Assembly: GCA_934446355.1 (NCBI GenBank)
Contig: CAKSEC010000003.1
Location: forward strand, 124,001-188,000
Direction of reading: 5' to 3'
DNA: 64,000 bases
From: an uncultured Oscillospiraceae bacterium
GTDB lineage: Bacteria; Bacillota; Clostridia; Oscillospirales; Ruminococcaceae
Shown: positions 8,760 to 17,707 of the stretch, in pieces
Layout: the number at the start of each line of letters is the position of its first letter
How positions within the stretch are numbered: position 1 is the first letter of the stretch
Made by a program: the position numbers and the translations under genes
The notes under the pieces: model-generated
Database searches by the model: none
Seen by the model: the letters and a program-made list of their open reading frames with translations, nothing else
What the model was told of the DNA's origin: nothing

Positions 8760-9053
8760 ATGACAGAAGATATGCAGCTTTTATCAAGCGCAATTGTACT
8801 CGGTGCGTCTGCATTAGGCGCAGGCACAGCAATGATCGCAGGTCTTGGTCCCGGTATCGGTGAAGGTATCTGTGCAAGTAAGGCAGTAGAAGCTATCGGC
8901 AGACAGCCTGAGGCTTCCGGCGCAGTCACAAGAACAATGATCATCGGTGACGCACTTGCAGAAACAACAGGTCTTTACGCACTGGTAATCGCACTCCTGC
9001 TCCTTTATGCTAACCCGCTGTTCAGCAGCCTTACAAACCTGTTCAACAAGTAA
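8760..9053 (+). CDS. atpE: ATP synthase F0 subunit c, two-carboxylate type
   Basis: A 97-residue hairpin of two helices that forms the rotor ring. The ion-binding carboxylate is Glu68 in ALAETTG. The first helix has a second carboxylate, Glu35, in GPGIGEG, exactly 33 residues earlier, where Na+-binding c subunits usually have Gln. Thr69, Thr70 and Tyr73 also match the Na+ site. This resembles the Glu/Glu site described for the Fusobacterium nucleatum c-ring, which uses Na+. Ion specificity here is therefore predicted to be Na+, by inference. Confidence 0.96.
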   Translation: MTEDMQLLSSAIVLGASALGAGTAMIAGLGPGIGEGICASKAVEAIGRQPEASGAVTRTMIIGDALAETTGLYALVIALLLLYANPLFSSLTNLFNK

Positions 9054-9089
9054 TACAGGAAATTCAGCATAAGGGAGGAGTTGAACTAA

Positions 9090-9623
9090 ATGCTGACACT
9101 TATCAGTGAAAGCGCAGGGCAGGTCAATCTGCCTCTTGTTACGATCGACCCCGGTACGATAGTGTTCACCCTCATAAATACTCTCATTATATTCATTCTG
9201 TTCAGGATATTCCTGTTCAAGCCGGTCGGCAAAATACTCGACAAGCGAAACGAAATGGCTGCGGCAGAGATATCCGAAGCACAGCGTGCAAAGGAATCTG
9301 CGGCAAAGACCGAGCAGGAATATCTCGAAAGGCTCGCCAACGCCAAGGAGGAGGCTGCTGAGATAATGAAGCAGGCGACTCTGCGTGCGCAGAAGCGTGA
9401 AGAGGAGATAGTCAGCGACGCAAACCAGAAGGCCGCTGAGATCAGGGCAAGAGCTGAGGAGAATATCGAGCGTGACAGACAGCGTGCAGTCAACGAGATA
9501 AAGGACGAAATATCCGATATCGTCATCATGGCTGCAACAAGGGTCGTCGAAAAGGAGATATCCGCAAAGGACAACGAGGCGCTTATTGCGGAGTTCCTTG
9601 AAAATGTCGGCACTGCGAAGTAA
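9090..9623 (+). CDS. atpF: ATP synthase F0 subunit b
   Basis: A 177-residue peripheral stalk subunit. One transmembrane helix at about 23-45 (FTLINTLIIFILFRIFLF) is followed by FKPVGKILDKRNE, the usual junction, and a long charged coiled coil to about residue 165. It tethers F1 to subunit a. A strong AGGGAGGAG site lies upstream of the ATG at 9090. Confidence 0.95.
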   Translation: MLTLISESAGQVNLPLVTIDPGTIVFTLINTLIIFILFRIFLFKPVGKILDKRNEMAAAEISEAQRAKESAAKTEQEYLERLANAKEEAAEIMKQATLRAQKREEEIVSDANQKAAEIRARAEENIERDRQRAVNEIKDEISDIVIMAATRVVEKEISAKDNEALIAEFLENVGTAK

Positions 9624-9650
9624 GTGCGGATACATGGAAAGGATACTTGA

Positions 9651-10202
9651 ATGAACGACAAGGCTGAAAAGGTATACGCCGAAGCGTTCTTTGAGCTGTG
9701 TAAGGAAGAAAGCCCCGAAAGGCTCACAGACGCCCTCGGAGAACTCAGCACACTCGACGGCATTTTCGGGCAGGACCCGGATTTCATCAAGCTGCTGGGC
9801 ACGCCCACCGTCCCCATCAATGAAAAGCTGGAGATGATAAAGGACATCATTTCCGCAGGAGGCATCTCGGAATCCACCGGAAGCCTGCTGTGCGTATTGA
9901 CGGAAGCCGGCAGAATGGGCTGTTTCAGCGGTATTGTGAAGAACTTCCGTGCGTCCTGCAACGAATATTTCAGAATTGCTGAGATAACAGTCACGTCCAG
10001 TGCTCCGCTGTCGGAGCAGGTTCGTGAAAAGGTAACGGCAAAGATGTCGCAGATCACCGGTAAGACTGTTTCCATCAGGGAAAAGGTCGATCCCTCGATC
10101 ATCGGCGGTATCGTTATCGACTACGGCAGCACCCGCTACGACGGCAGCGTCCGCACAAGGCTTTCCGAGCTGAAAAGGGAGCTTGGCGGCGTTATCGCCT
10201 GA
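9651..10202 (+). CDS. atpH: ATP synthase F1 subunit delta
   Basis: A 183-residue OSCP/delta protein that links the b stalk to the top of F1. The N-terminal YAEAFFELC helix and the C-terminal KVDPSIIGGIVIDYGSTRYD signature, with DGSVRTRLSEL at the end, identify the family. It lies in canonical order between atpF and atpA. Confidence 0.95.
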   Translation: MNDKAEKVYAEAFFELCKEESPERLTDALGELSTLDGIFGQDPDFIKLLGTPTVPINEKLEMIKDIISAGGISESTGSLLCVLTEAGRMGCFSGIVKNFRASCNEYFRIAEITVTSSAPLSEQVREKVTAKMSQITGKTVSIREKVDPSIIGGIVIDYGSTRYDGSVRTRLSELKRELGGVIA

Positions 10203-10235
10203 TACGGTATAACTACAAAGAAAGGGATGTATTTA

Positions 10236-11744
10236 ATGGATCTACGCCCCGATGAAATAACGGGTCTTATAAAGTCCCGCATAAAGAATTACAACGCAAA
10301 GATCCAGCTCGGCGACGTTGGCACAGTTGTCACCGTCGGCGATGGAATCGTGCGTATCCACGGTCTGGAAAAGTGTATGCTCAACGAGCTTCTCGAATTT
10401 GAGAACGGCGTACAGTGCATGGCGATGAACCTTGAACAGGACTTCGTCGGCGCAGTTATGCTCGGTTCGGACGAGGATATCAAGGAAGGTTCCTCCGTAA
10501 AGAGAACGGGCAGCATCGTGTCCGTGCCCGTCGGCGAGGAACTTCTGGGCCGTGTAGTAAATTCACTGGGACAGCCCATTGATGGCAAGGGTGCTATCCT
10601 TTCAAAGGAAACACGCCCCATCGAAAAGATAGCCTCCGGTATCATCACAAGAAAGCCGGTAACCGTGCCGCTTCAGACAGGTATCAAGGCTATCGACAGC
10701 ATGATACCCATAGGCAGAGGTCAGCGTGAGCTTATCATCGGCGACCGCCAGACCGGTAAAACCGCTATCGCAATAGATACAATAATCAACCAGAAGGGTA
10801 AGGACGTTATTTGTATCTATGTCGCAATTGGACAGAAGAACTCAACTGTTGCAGGCGTTGTTGAGCAGCTAAGGGCTGGCGGCGCAATGGATTATACCAT
10901 CGTGGTATCCTCCACCGCTGCAGAGCTTGCACCGCTGCAGTACATCGCACCGTATTCCGGCTGCACCATGGGCGAATACTTCATGGAAAAGGGCAAGGAC
11001 GTGCTGGTCGTATACGACGACCTGTCAAAGCACGCAGTCGCTTACCGTACCCTCTCCCTGCTGCTGAAAAGACCGCCAGGACGTGAGGCATACCCCGGCG
11101 ATGTATTCTATCTGCATTCAAGACTTCTTGAGCGTGCCGCACGTCTTAACGAGAACTACGGCGGCGGTTCGCTGACCGCACTGCCTATCATTGAAACTCA
11201 GGCGGGCGACGTATCGGCATATATCCCGACAAACGTTATTTCCATCACCGACGGTCAGATCTACCTTGAGAGCGAACTGTTCAATGCGGGCGTTCGTCCG
11301 GCGGTAAACCCCGGTATCTCGGTATCCCGTGTCGGCGGTAATGCGCAGATCAAGGCAATGAAGAAGGTCGCAGGTACGCTGAAGCTGGACTACTCGCAGT
11401 ACAGAGAGCTGCAGAGCTTCGCACAGTTCGGCTCTGACCTCGATAAGGATACGAAGGACCGTCTTGCAAAGGGCGAGCGTATCGTTGAGGTGCTCAAGCA
11501 GGATCAGAACTCCCCGCTTGAGGTCGAGGAGCAGGTAGTCATCATCTATGCGGTAATCAACAACTTCCTTGCTGATATCCCTGTTGATAAGATAAAGCAG
11601 TATCAGGCAGACCTGCTCGACCACATCGAGAGCACACACCCCGAAATCCTTAAGAGCATAAGGGAAGAAAAGGTGATGAAGCCTGAAATCGAAGAACAGC
11701 TGAAGGCTGTCCTTGCTGAATTTGCAAAGGGCTATGCGGCATAA
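10236..11744 (+). CDS. atpA: ATP synthase F1 subunit alpha
   Basis: The 502-residue non-catalytic nucleotide-binding subunit. Walker A is GDRQTGKT, and ISVSRVGGNAQ contains the arginine finger that acts at the catalytic site of beta. The start is placed at the second ATG (10236): GAAAGGG abuts the first ATG at 10227 with no spacing but lies about nine bases from the second. Confidence 0.97.
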   Translation: MDLRPDEITGLIKSRIKNYNAKIQLGDVGTVVTVGDGIVRIHGLEKCMLNELLEFENGVQCMAMNLEQDFVGAVMLGSDEDIKEGSSVKRTGSIVSVPVGEELLGRVVNSLGQPIDGKGAILSKETRPIEKIASGIITRKPVTVPLQTGIKAIDSMIPIGRGQRELIIGDRQTGKTAIAIDTIINQKGKDVICIYVAIGQKNSTVAGVVEQLRAGGAMDYTIVVSSTAAELAPLQYIAPYSGCTMGEYFMEKGKDVLVVYDDLSKHAVAYRTLSLLLKRPPGREAYPGDVFYLHSRLLERAARLNENYGGGSLTALPIIETQAGDVSAYIPTNVISITDGQIYLESELFNAGVRPAVNPGISVSRVGGNAQIKAMKKVAGTLKLDYSQYRELQSFAQFGSDLDKDTKDRLAKGERIVEVLKQDQNSPLEVEEQVVIIYAVINNFLADIPVDKIKQYQADLLDHIESTHPEILKSIREEKVMKPEIEEQLKAVLAEFAKGYAA

Positions 11745-11768
11745 GGCATTGACGAAAGGAGCATTAGT

Positions 11769-11897
11769 ATGAAGCAGGCTGCTTTTGTACTTGGAATCAT
11801 CGGCACGACTCTTTCATTGCTCGCATTTTTAGGCGTAGCATGGCTTTATATCGAAAAGAAGGTCAGATACATCACAACTGACGACAACGTTCAGTGA
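11769..11897 (+). CDS. 42-residue single-helix membrane protein between atpA and atpG
   Basis: ATG at 11769 has GAAAGGAG seven bases upstream. The product has one hydrophobic helix at about 5-27 (start MKQAAFVLGIIGTTLSLL, with TLSLLAFLGVAWLYI) and a short basic then acidic tail (EKKVRY...DDNVQ), so the N terminus is probably outside or in the membrane and the tail inside. It starts 24 bases after the atpA stop and ends 79 bases before the gamma start, within the operon. I know of no standard ATP synthase subunit at this place. It may be an assembly or accessory peptide. Confidence 0.7.
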   Translation: MKQAAFVLGIIGTTLSLLAFLGVAWLYIEKKVRYITTDDNVQ

Positions 11898-11976
11898 CCT
11901 TTTCACCATCTGACGCAGGGCAGGGCGTCCTGCGTCGGAAATCAATTCCGGGGGTGATATTATAGCAGCAGGAAAT

Positions 11977-12813
11977 ATGAAGGACATAAAGCGGCGAATA
12001 AAGTCCGTCGGCTCGACCCGCCAGATAACCAAGGCGATGGAGCTGGTGTCCTCTAGCAAGCTTCGCAAGGCAAAGCAGAGAGCGGAGCAGGCTCGTCCTT
12101 ATTTTAACGAGCTGTATAAGTCCATGTGCGAAATAGCCTCGGCAAATACGGATTTCTCCACTGTGTTCACGGTAAAGCGTGAAGTGAAGCATCGGCTGTT
12201 CATTGTCGTTGCAGGCGACAGAGGTCTTGCGGGCGGGTATAACTCGAATATACTGAAGCTTGCTTCCTCAGCGCATTCCGGTGACGCTGAAAAGCCCAAG
12301 ATAATCGCAGTGGGAAAGAAAGCAATAGAGTATTTCTCAAAGCGTGATTACGATATCGTGGGAAGCTATCCCAACATCGCTGAAAACATCAAGCCTGCGC
12401 AGGCTCAGGAGATCGCCGACACAGCGGTCGAGCTGTTCCGCAGGGGCGAGGTGGACGACGTGCAGATATTCTTCACGATGTTCGTGTCCCAGCTGACGCA
12501 GGAGGCTCAGCAGATGGCTGTGCTGCCTATGACGACGCAGAAGCTGGATAATTACGGCGTGATGGATTACGACCCCTCGCCAGAGGCGGTATTCGACAGG
12601 ATCGTGCCGAAATTCACGGCAAGCCTTGTTCAGTGCGCTGTAGTAGAGGCTTTTGCCTCGGAGCAGGGCGCACGCCGAACGGCGATGGAGTCCGCAACGG
12701 ACAACGCCGACGCAATGACGGAGAGCCTTTCTCTTCTGTACAACAGGGCAAGACAGGCAAGCATCACGCAGGAGATCACCGAGATCGTATCCGGCGCAAA
12801 CGCACTGGAATAA
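11977..12813 (+). CDS. atpG: ATP synthase F1 subunit gamma
   Basis: The central rotor shaft, 278 residues from this ATG. The N-terminal MKDIKRRIKSVGSTRQITKA and C-terminal LSLLYNRARQASITQEITEI coiled coils and the central GDRGLAGGYN are typical. The annotated ATG may not be the true start: it has no good ribosome site, whereas GGGGGTGAT at 11950-11958 sits just before in-frame ATT (11959) and ATA (11962). Translation from ATA would add MAAGN, matching the usual MAxxx N terminus of gamma. Confidence 0.95.
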   Translation: MKDIKRRIKSVGSTRQITKAMELVSSSKLRKAKQRAEQARPYFNELYKSMCEIASANTDFSTVFTVKREVKHRLFIVVAGDRGLAGGYNSNILKLASSAHSGDAEKPKIIAVGKKAIEYFSKRDYDIVGSYPNIAENIKPAQAQEIADTAVELFRRGEVDDVQIFFTMFVSQLTQEAQQMAVLPMTTQKLDNYGVMDYDPSPEAVFDRIVPKFTASLVQCAVVEAFASEQGARRTAMESATDNADAMTESLSLLYNRARQASITQEITEIVSGANALE

Positions 12814-12914
12814 TATTTATCTGTTCACCGAATGTCGGAGAACGGATTTGACATGGCGCGGCAGCGTTATGCCAGAGGTTTCCACCACATCAAATGGAAA
12901 GGAAAAATCACAAT

Positions 12915-14309
12915 ATGACAAATCAGAACATTGGCACGATCGTCACGGTCATCGGTGCGGTGCTTGATATCAGGTTCAGCCCCGATCATCTGCCGAATCT
13001 GCTTAATGCCATTGAGATCGACAACAACGGAAAGAAGCTGGTGGTCGAGGTTGCTCAGCACATCGGCGATGATGTTGTACGTTGTATCGCAATGGGTTCC
13101 ACCGACGGACTTGTTAGAGGAATGCAGGCTGTTGACACAGGCGCTTCCATCAAGGTGCCTGTCGGTAAGGAAACTCTGGGCCGTATCTTCAATCTGCTGG
13201 GCGAGGCGGTAGACAACAAGCCGCAGCCCGAAACAGAGGAAAAGTGGGAGATACACCGTCCCGCTCCCAAGTTTGAGGAGCAGGAGACCTCCAGTCAGGT
13301 GCTTGAGACCGGTATCAAGGTCGTTGACCTTATCGCTCCGTACCTGAAGGGCGGTAAGATAGGTCTGTTCGGCGGCGCAGGCGTCGGCAAGACAGTCCTT
13401 ATCATGGAACTTATCAACAATATAGCAAAGCAGCACGGCGGTATTTCGGTATTCACCGGCGTTGGCGAGCGTACCCGTGAGGGTAACGACCTGTACAACG
13501 AGATGACCGAATCCGGAGTTATAAGCAAGACCGCACTGGTATACGGTCAGATGAACGAGCCGCCGGGAGCAAGAATGAGAGTTGCGCTGTCCGGTCTGAC
13601 TATGGCGGAATATTTCCGTGATAAAGAGGGACAGGACGTGCTTCTGTTCATCGACAATATATTCCGTTTCACACAGGCAGGCTCTGAGGTATCCGCTCTG
13701 CTGGGACGTATGCCGTCCGCCGTTGGCTATCAGCCGACCCTTGCGACCGAGATGGGCGCGCTGCAGGAGCGTATCACATCGACAAAGAAGGGCTCTATCA
13801 CCTCCGTTCAGGCAGTATATGTGCCTGCGGACGACCTGACTGACCCTGCTCCGGCAACGACCTTCGCACACCTTGACGCTACGACGGTTCTTTCCAGAGC
13901 GATATCCTCAATGGGTATCTATCCGGCAGTTGACCCGCTGGAATCCACCTCCCGCATACTCACGCCGGAGATAGTCGGCAAGGAGCACTACGAGGTCGCA
14001 AGAGAGGTACAGTCCATTCTGCAGCGTTACAACGAACTGCAGGATATCATTGCGATACTTGGTATGGACGAGCTTTCCGACGAGGACAAGCTGACCGTAT
14101 CACGTGCAAGAAAGATCCAGAGATTCCTGTCGCAGCCGTTCTCTGTTGCAGAGGCGTACACCGGCATGGAGGGCAAGTATGTACCGCTGAAGGAAACCAT
14201 CAGGGGCTTCAAGGAGATCATCGAGGGCAAGCATGACGACCTCCCTGAATCCGCATTCCTGTTTGCCGGAACGATCGACGATGTTATCGAAAAGGCAAAA
14301 AAGGGCTGA
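12915..14309 (+). CDS. atpD: ATP synthase F1 subunit beta
   Basis: The 464-residue catalytic subunit. Walker A is GGAGVGKT, the catalytic Glu lies in GVGERTREGND, and Walker B is DVLLFIDNIFRF. ALLGRMPSAVGYQPTL is the DELSEED-side hinge region typical of beta, and DELSDEDK replaces DELSEED near the C terminus. The second ATG (12915) is chosen since GGAAAGGA lies upstream at proper distance. Confidence 0.97.
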   Translation: MTNQNIGTIVTVIGAVLDIRFSPDHLPNLLNAIEIDNNGKKLVVEVAQHIGDDVVRCIAMGSTDGLVRGMQAVDTGASIKVPVGKETLGRIFNLLGEAVDNKPQPETEEKWEIHRPAPKFEEQETSSQVLETGIKVVDLIAPYLKGGKIGLFGGAGVGKTVLIMELINNIAKQHGGISVFTGVGERTREGNDLYNEMTESGVISKTALVYGQMNEPPGARMRVALSGLTMAEYFRDKEGQDVLLFIDNIFRFTQAGSEVSALLGRMPSAVGYQPTLATEMGALQERITSTKKGSITSVQAVYVPADDLTDPAPATTFAHLDATTVLSRAISSMGIYPAVDPLESTSRILTPEIVGKEHYEVAREVQSILQRYNELQDIIAILGMDELSDEDKLTVSRARKIQRFLSQPFSVAEAYTGMEGKYVPLKETIRGFKEIIEGKHDDLPESAFLFAGTIDDVIEKAKKG

Positions 14310-14330
14310 TATGACTTACGGAGGTAGAAT

Positions 14331-14735
14331 ATGACGCCGTTCAGGTTAGAGATAATCACGCCCGAAAAGACCTTCTTCGATGGAGAAACGGAGCAGGTGA
14401 TAGTCCGCACCACTGTCGGTGATGTGGGCATACTCAACGGGCATGAGCCTTACTGCGCTGCGCTCGGCATAGGACAAATGCGCATAATGATAGACGGCGA
14501 TTTTCGCCGTGCTGCGACCTCCGGCGGTATCATCAAGGTATCCAAGGAGAAAACAGTTATCCTTGTGCAGTCCTGTGAATGGGCGGAGGATATCGACGTT
14601 GCCCGTGCGGAGCACGCAAAGCAGGTGGCTGAGGAACGAATCAAGGCCGCCGCAAGCGATAATGAAATACTTCTCGCTGAAGCAAAGCTGAAGCGTGCGC
14701 TCAACCGTATCGACGCAGCGGGACTTATCAAGTAG
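14331..14735 (+). CDS. atpC: ATP synthase F1 subunit epsilon
   Basis: A 134-residue protein with the N-terminal beta-sandwich (FRLEIITPEKTFFDGE, VGDVGILNGHEP) and a C-terminal pair of helices that can inhibit ATP hydrolysis. It is the last gene of the operon and is followed by a terminator. Confidence 0.95.
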   Translation: MTPFRLEIITPEKTFFDGETEQVIVRTTVGDVGILNGHEPYCAALGIGQMRIMIDGDFRRAATSGGIIKVSKEKTVILVQSCEWAEDIDVARAEHAKQVAEERIKAAASDNEILLAEAKLKRALNRIDAAGLIK

Positions 14736-14748
14736 AATCAAGACTTTA

Positions 14749-14779
14749 ACACGGCACTGTTTTGCAGTGCCGTGTTTTC
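14749..14779 (+). terminator. Terminator of the ATP synthase operon
   Basis: Perfect 11-base arms ACACGGCACTG and CAGTGCCGTGT around TTTTG, followed by TTT. It ends 17 bases before the GH2 start, so it separates the two units but leaves little room for a new promoter. Confidence 0.8.
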
Positions 14780-14795
14780 AAAAGTGGTGGGAAAA

Positions 14796-16868
14796 ATGGA
14801 CGGGAGAATCTGCGAATATATCAACAACGACTGGCGATTCAAGGAAATACCGGATATATCTGCAATGTCAAAACTGACAGCACCATATTCAGATGATTCG
14901 GATTGGGAAAGCATAGAACTGCCGCACACATGGAACGCAGCCGACTGCACCGGAACGACCGTGACTTCCCGTGAATACTCAGAGGGGTATTACAGGGGAG
15001 CGGGCTGCTACCGCAAACGTGTGTATCTGCCGCATGAGCAGTACCACGGCAGGCAGATATTCATTGAGTTTGCGGGGGCAAACACGGTCGCAGTGCTTTA
15101 TGTCAACGGAAAAAAGGCAGGCAGCCACGAGGGCGGATATGCCGGATTCCGGTTTGATATAACACGGCTGGTCAAGGTCGGCACGGAGAACATTCTGGCG
15201 GTATACGTTAGCAATGCGCCGTCGGACTGCATAGTACCGGTCGGCGATACTGGCGATTTCACGAAAATGGGCGGGATTTACCGTTCGGTGCGGCTTATCT
15301 CAGTGCCCAAGCTTCACATCGACCTGATGGATAACGGGTCGTGCGGAGTATACATTACGCCGCAGCCTCACGATGGCACGGCGGATATTCACACAAGAAT
15401 ACGGCTGACAAACGACGGCACCGCAGGAACGGAGTGTGTTGTCAGGGTCAGCATACTTGACGGAACGGAGGTCGTGGCGCAGCAGGAAGCCGCTGTTATC
15501 ATACCTCGCAGAGCCACTGCCGAGGTCGAGATCTCGCAGGTGCTCAGTGACCCGAAACTCTGGTGCGGGGTGGAGTCGCCGTTTCTGTACACGATGAGGA
15601 TCGGCGTATTCAGCGGCGGGCAGCTTTGCGACGGCATCACGGAGCAGTTCGGCGTACGAAGCTTCTCGTTCGACAGCGAAAAGGGCTTTTTCCTGAACGG
15701 CGTACACACTGAACTTCACGGCGTGAATTATCATCAGGACGCCCCCGACAGCGGCTGGGCGATGACCGGCAGGCAGCGTGAGCGTGACTATGCAATAATG
15801 CGGGATATGGGCTGTAATGCGGTCAGGCTGGCGCACTATCAGCACGCAGCAGAGGAATATGCGCTGTGCGACAGGCTTGGGCTGTGCGTGTGGACAGAGA
15901 TAGGTCTGATACTTAGAGTATGCGCTGAGGAAACGGCTGAACCGCAGGTATCCGAAGCAATGCTGAGCAATATTACGCAGCAGCTTACCGAACTTATCTG
16001 CCAGACCTACAACAGGCCGTCTGTAATACTTATCGGGCTGTCGAATGAACTGTACCAGATGTCTGACAGTGTATTTGATATGTACAGAAGCCTGTATTCG
16101 CTGGCAAAGCAGCTCAGCGGAGGACGTGCGGTGACATTTGCTGACGCACAGTTCTGGGGCAGATTCACCGAACTTCCGGCAGACGTTGTGGGCTATAACA
16201 GATATTTCGGCTGGTATAAGGAAGCGGGTGAAGCTTCGTTATTCGGGGAATGGTTCGATAAAGCCCATCAGAATACTGAAAAGCGGCCGCTTTGTATTTC
16301 AGAATACGGCGGTGGCGGCGCATTATCGCAGCACAGGGACAATATAGACTGGCACACGGACATCGACCCAAGGGGCGAGCGGCACTACGAAAACTATCAG
16401 GCGCAGCTTCACGAGGACACATGGGCGCAGATAGGCAGTCGTGAGTACCTCTGGGGGAAGTTTGTGTGGTGTATGTTCGACTTCCCGTCAGCGGGCAGAA
16501 AAGAGGGCGACACCTCCGGAATAAACGACAAAGGGCTGTGCACACGTGACAGAGTACCCAAGGACGCGTTCTGGTTCTATCGCTCGGTGTGGAGCAGCAT
16601 GAAAACCTGCCGTATCGCAGAGCGCAGATTTAATGAGCGCAGTGCGGCAGTTCCGAGGGTCAAGGTCTATGCAAATGCGCTGAGGGCTGAACTTTTCGTG
16701 AACGGAGAATCTCAGGGCATGGGAACGCACCCGAATGAAGTTCTGAACACGGTTTTCGTCTGGCGGGACGTTCAGCTTACTGCAGGACAGGAAAATCAGG
16801 TCAGCGTGAAAGCGTTCTATCCGGACGGAACCGTCCTAGAGGATAGGGTCGCTTGGATAGGGAAATAA
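14796..16868 (+). CDS. Glycoside hydrolase family 2 enzyme (beta-galactosidase-like)
   Basis: A 690-residue cytoplasmic enzyme without signal peptide. It has the sugar-binding jelly roll (ELPHTWNAAD..., GANTVAVLYVNG), an immunoglobulin-like domain, and a TIM barrel containing the acid/base in IGLSNELYQ (Glu418) and the nucleophile in CISEYGGGG (Glu503). GH2 covers beta-galactosidases, beta-mannosidases and beta-glucuronidases; the short form suggests a beta-galactosidase, but given the mannan genes nearby a mannoside or galactoside side chain is possible. ATG 14796 is preferred over 14772, which lies inside the terminator hairpin. Confidence 0.88.
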   Translation: MDGRICEYINNDWRFKEIPDISAMSKLTAPYSDDSDWESIELPHTWNAADCTGTTVTSREYSEGYYRGAGCYRKRVYLPHEQYHGRQIFIEFAGANTVAVLYVNGKKAGSHEGGYAGFRFDITRLVKVGTENILAVYVSNAPSDCIVPVGDTGDFTKMGGIYRSVRLISVPKLHIDLMDNGSCGVYITPQPHDGTADIHTRIRLTNDGTAGTECVVRVSILDGTEVVAQQEAAVIIPRRATAEVEISQVLSDPKLWCGVESPFLYTMRIGVFSGGQLCDGITEQFGVRSFSFDSEKGFFLNGVHTELHGVNYHQDAPDSGWAMTGRQRERDYAIMRDMGCNAVRLAHYQHAAEEYALCDRLGLCVWTEIGLILRVCAEETAEPQVSEAMLSNITQQLTELICQTYNRPSVILIGLSNELYQMSDSVFDMYRSLYSLAKQLSGGRAVTFADAQFWGRFTELPADVVGYNRYFGWYKEAGEASLFGEWFDKAHQNTEKRPLCISEYGGGGALSQHRDNIDWHTDIDPRGERHYENYQAQLHEDTWAQIGSREYLWGKFVWCMFDFPSAGRKEGDTSGINDKGLCTRDRVPKDAFWFYRSVWSSMKTCRIAERRFNERSAAVPRVKVYANALRAELFVNGESQGMGTHPNEVLNTVFVWRDVQLTAGQENQVSVKAFYPDGTVLEDRVAWIGK

Positions 16869-16876
16869 ATAGGAAT

Positions 16877-16898
16877 CGGGAGGGCGTAAGCCCTCCCG
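16877..16898. terminator. Hairpin between convergent genes
   Basis: Perfect inverted repeat CGGGAGGGC-gtaa-GCCCTCCCG with no clear T run on either side. It lies between the GH2 gene and the convergent kinase-like gene, and probably stops transcription from one or both sides. Confidence 0.6.
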
Positions 16899-16918
16899 AC
16901 TGTGCGTCTATGAATAAA

Positions 16919-17515
16919 TTACTTGTAGTACTGATCAATAAAGCTTTCCAGCAGATCGACCGACCCATCAATACCAAGAGCCGAACTGTCAAGGCACATC
17001 TCGAAATTCTCAGGAGTGCCCCAGCGTTTGTCGGTATAATAGTTGTAGTAGGAGATACGCTGCTTATCCATGCGCTTAACGTATTCTGCTGCGTGCTTTT
17101 CAGCGATGCCATAGGTACTGATGGCACGCTTTATTCTGTCCTCGACAGGAGCAGTGATGTAGATGTTGACCACGTTGTTAAAGTCACGCAGGGCATAGTC
17201 CGCACAGCGGCCGATGATAAGGCAGGATTCCTTTGTGGCGATCTTCTGTATCGCATTCAGCTGTGCGAAGAAAAGTGCGTCGTCGAACGGCACACCGCCC
17301 TGACCATATGTCGTGGAAAGCAGGTACAGGAAGCTGTTTGTGCGGCGCTCGTCGTTTTCCTCAAAATGGGTCTTGTGAATGCCGCTGTCCTTTGCTGCGA
17401 TATCAAGCAGCTTGTTGTCATAGAACTCAATACCCAGCCGTTTTGCAAGCTTTTCGCCGATCTCCCTGCCGCCGCTGCCGTATTGTCTAGTGATGGTAAT
17501 TATGCGCTTTGCCAT
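16919..17515 (-). CDS. Cytidylate kinase-like family protein
   Basis: A 198-residue P-loop protein. The N-terminal ITITRQYGSGGREIGEKLA is the nucleotide-binding loop of the cytidylate-kinase-like group, followed by FYDNKLLDIAAKDSGI and a central LIIGRCADYAL strand. Members are common in Clostridia; most have no proven substrate and differ from canonical Cmk. It has its own promoter upstream. Confidence 0.87.
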   Translation of the reverse strand: MAKRIITITRQYGSGGREIGEKLAKRLGIEFYDNKLLDIAAKDSGIHKTHFEENDERRTNSFLYLLSTTYGQGGVPFDDALFFAQLNAIQKIATKESCLIIGRCADYALRDFNNVVNIYITAPVEDRIKRAISTYGIAEKHAAEYVKRMDKQRISYYNYYTDKRWGTPENFEMCLDSSALGIDGSVDLLESFIDQYYK

Positions 17516-17570
17516 GATGTACCGCCTCCGTCCGTTTGATATGTCACCCTGCGGTGATCTTTGTGACTAT

Positions 17571-17599
17571 AGTATAGCATATAATTTTGGATTTGTCCA
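17571..17599 (-). promoter_or_regulatory. Promoter of the cytidylate-kinase-like gene
   Basis: On the minus strand TGGACA (17599-17594) and TATACT (17576-17571) are 17 bases apart, with an extended TATGC before the -10 box. The 192-base gap up to the next gene holds nothing else I can name. Confidence 0.65.
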
Positions 17600-17707
17600 G
17601 TGTTTTTCACAAAGCTTTTCAATAATATGAACGAAATTTGTGCAATATTACTACTAAAGGGCGGCTTATTTGATATTATTCACCAAACTCATTCGCAAAT
17701 GTCACTG

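Noticed and set aside
8814..10102. Minus-strand frames of 273 and 338 codons inside the ATP synthase operon
   Set aside because: Antisense to conserved atpE, atpF and atpH; composition is that of a shadow frame.
14772..14795. Earlier ATG for the GH2 gene at 14772
   Set aside because: It lies in the arm of the ATP synthase terminator and has no ribosome site.
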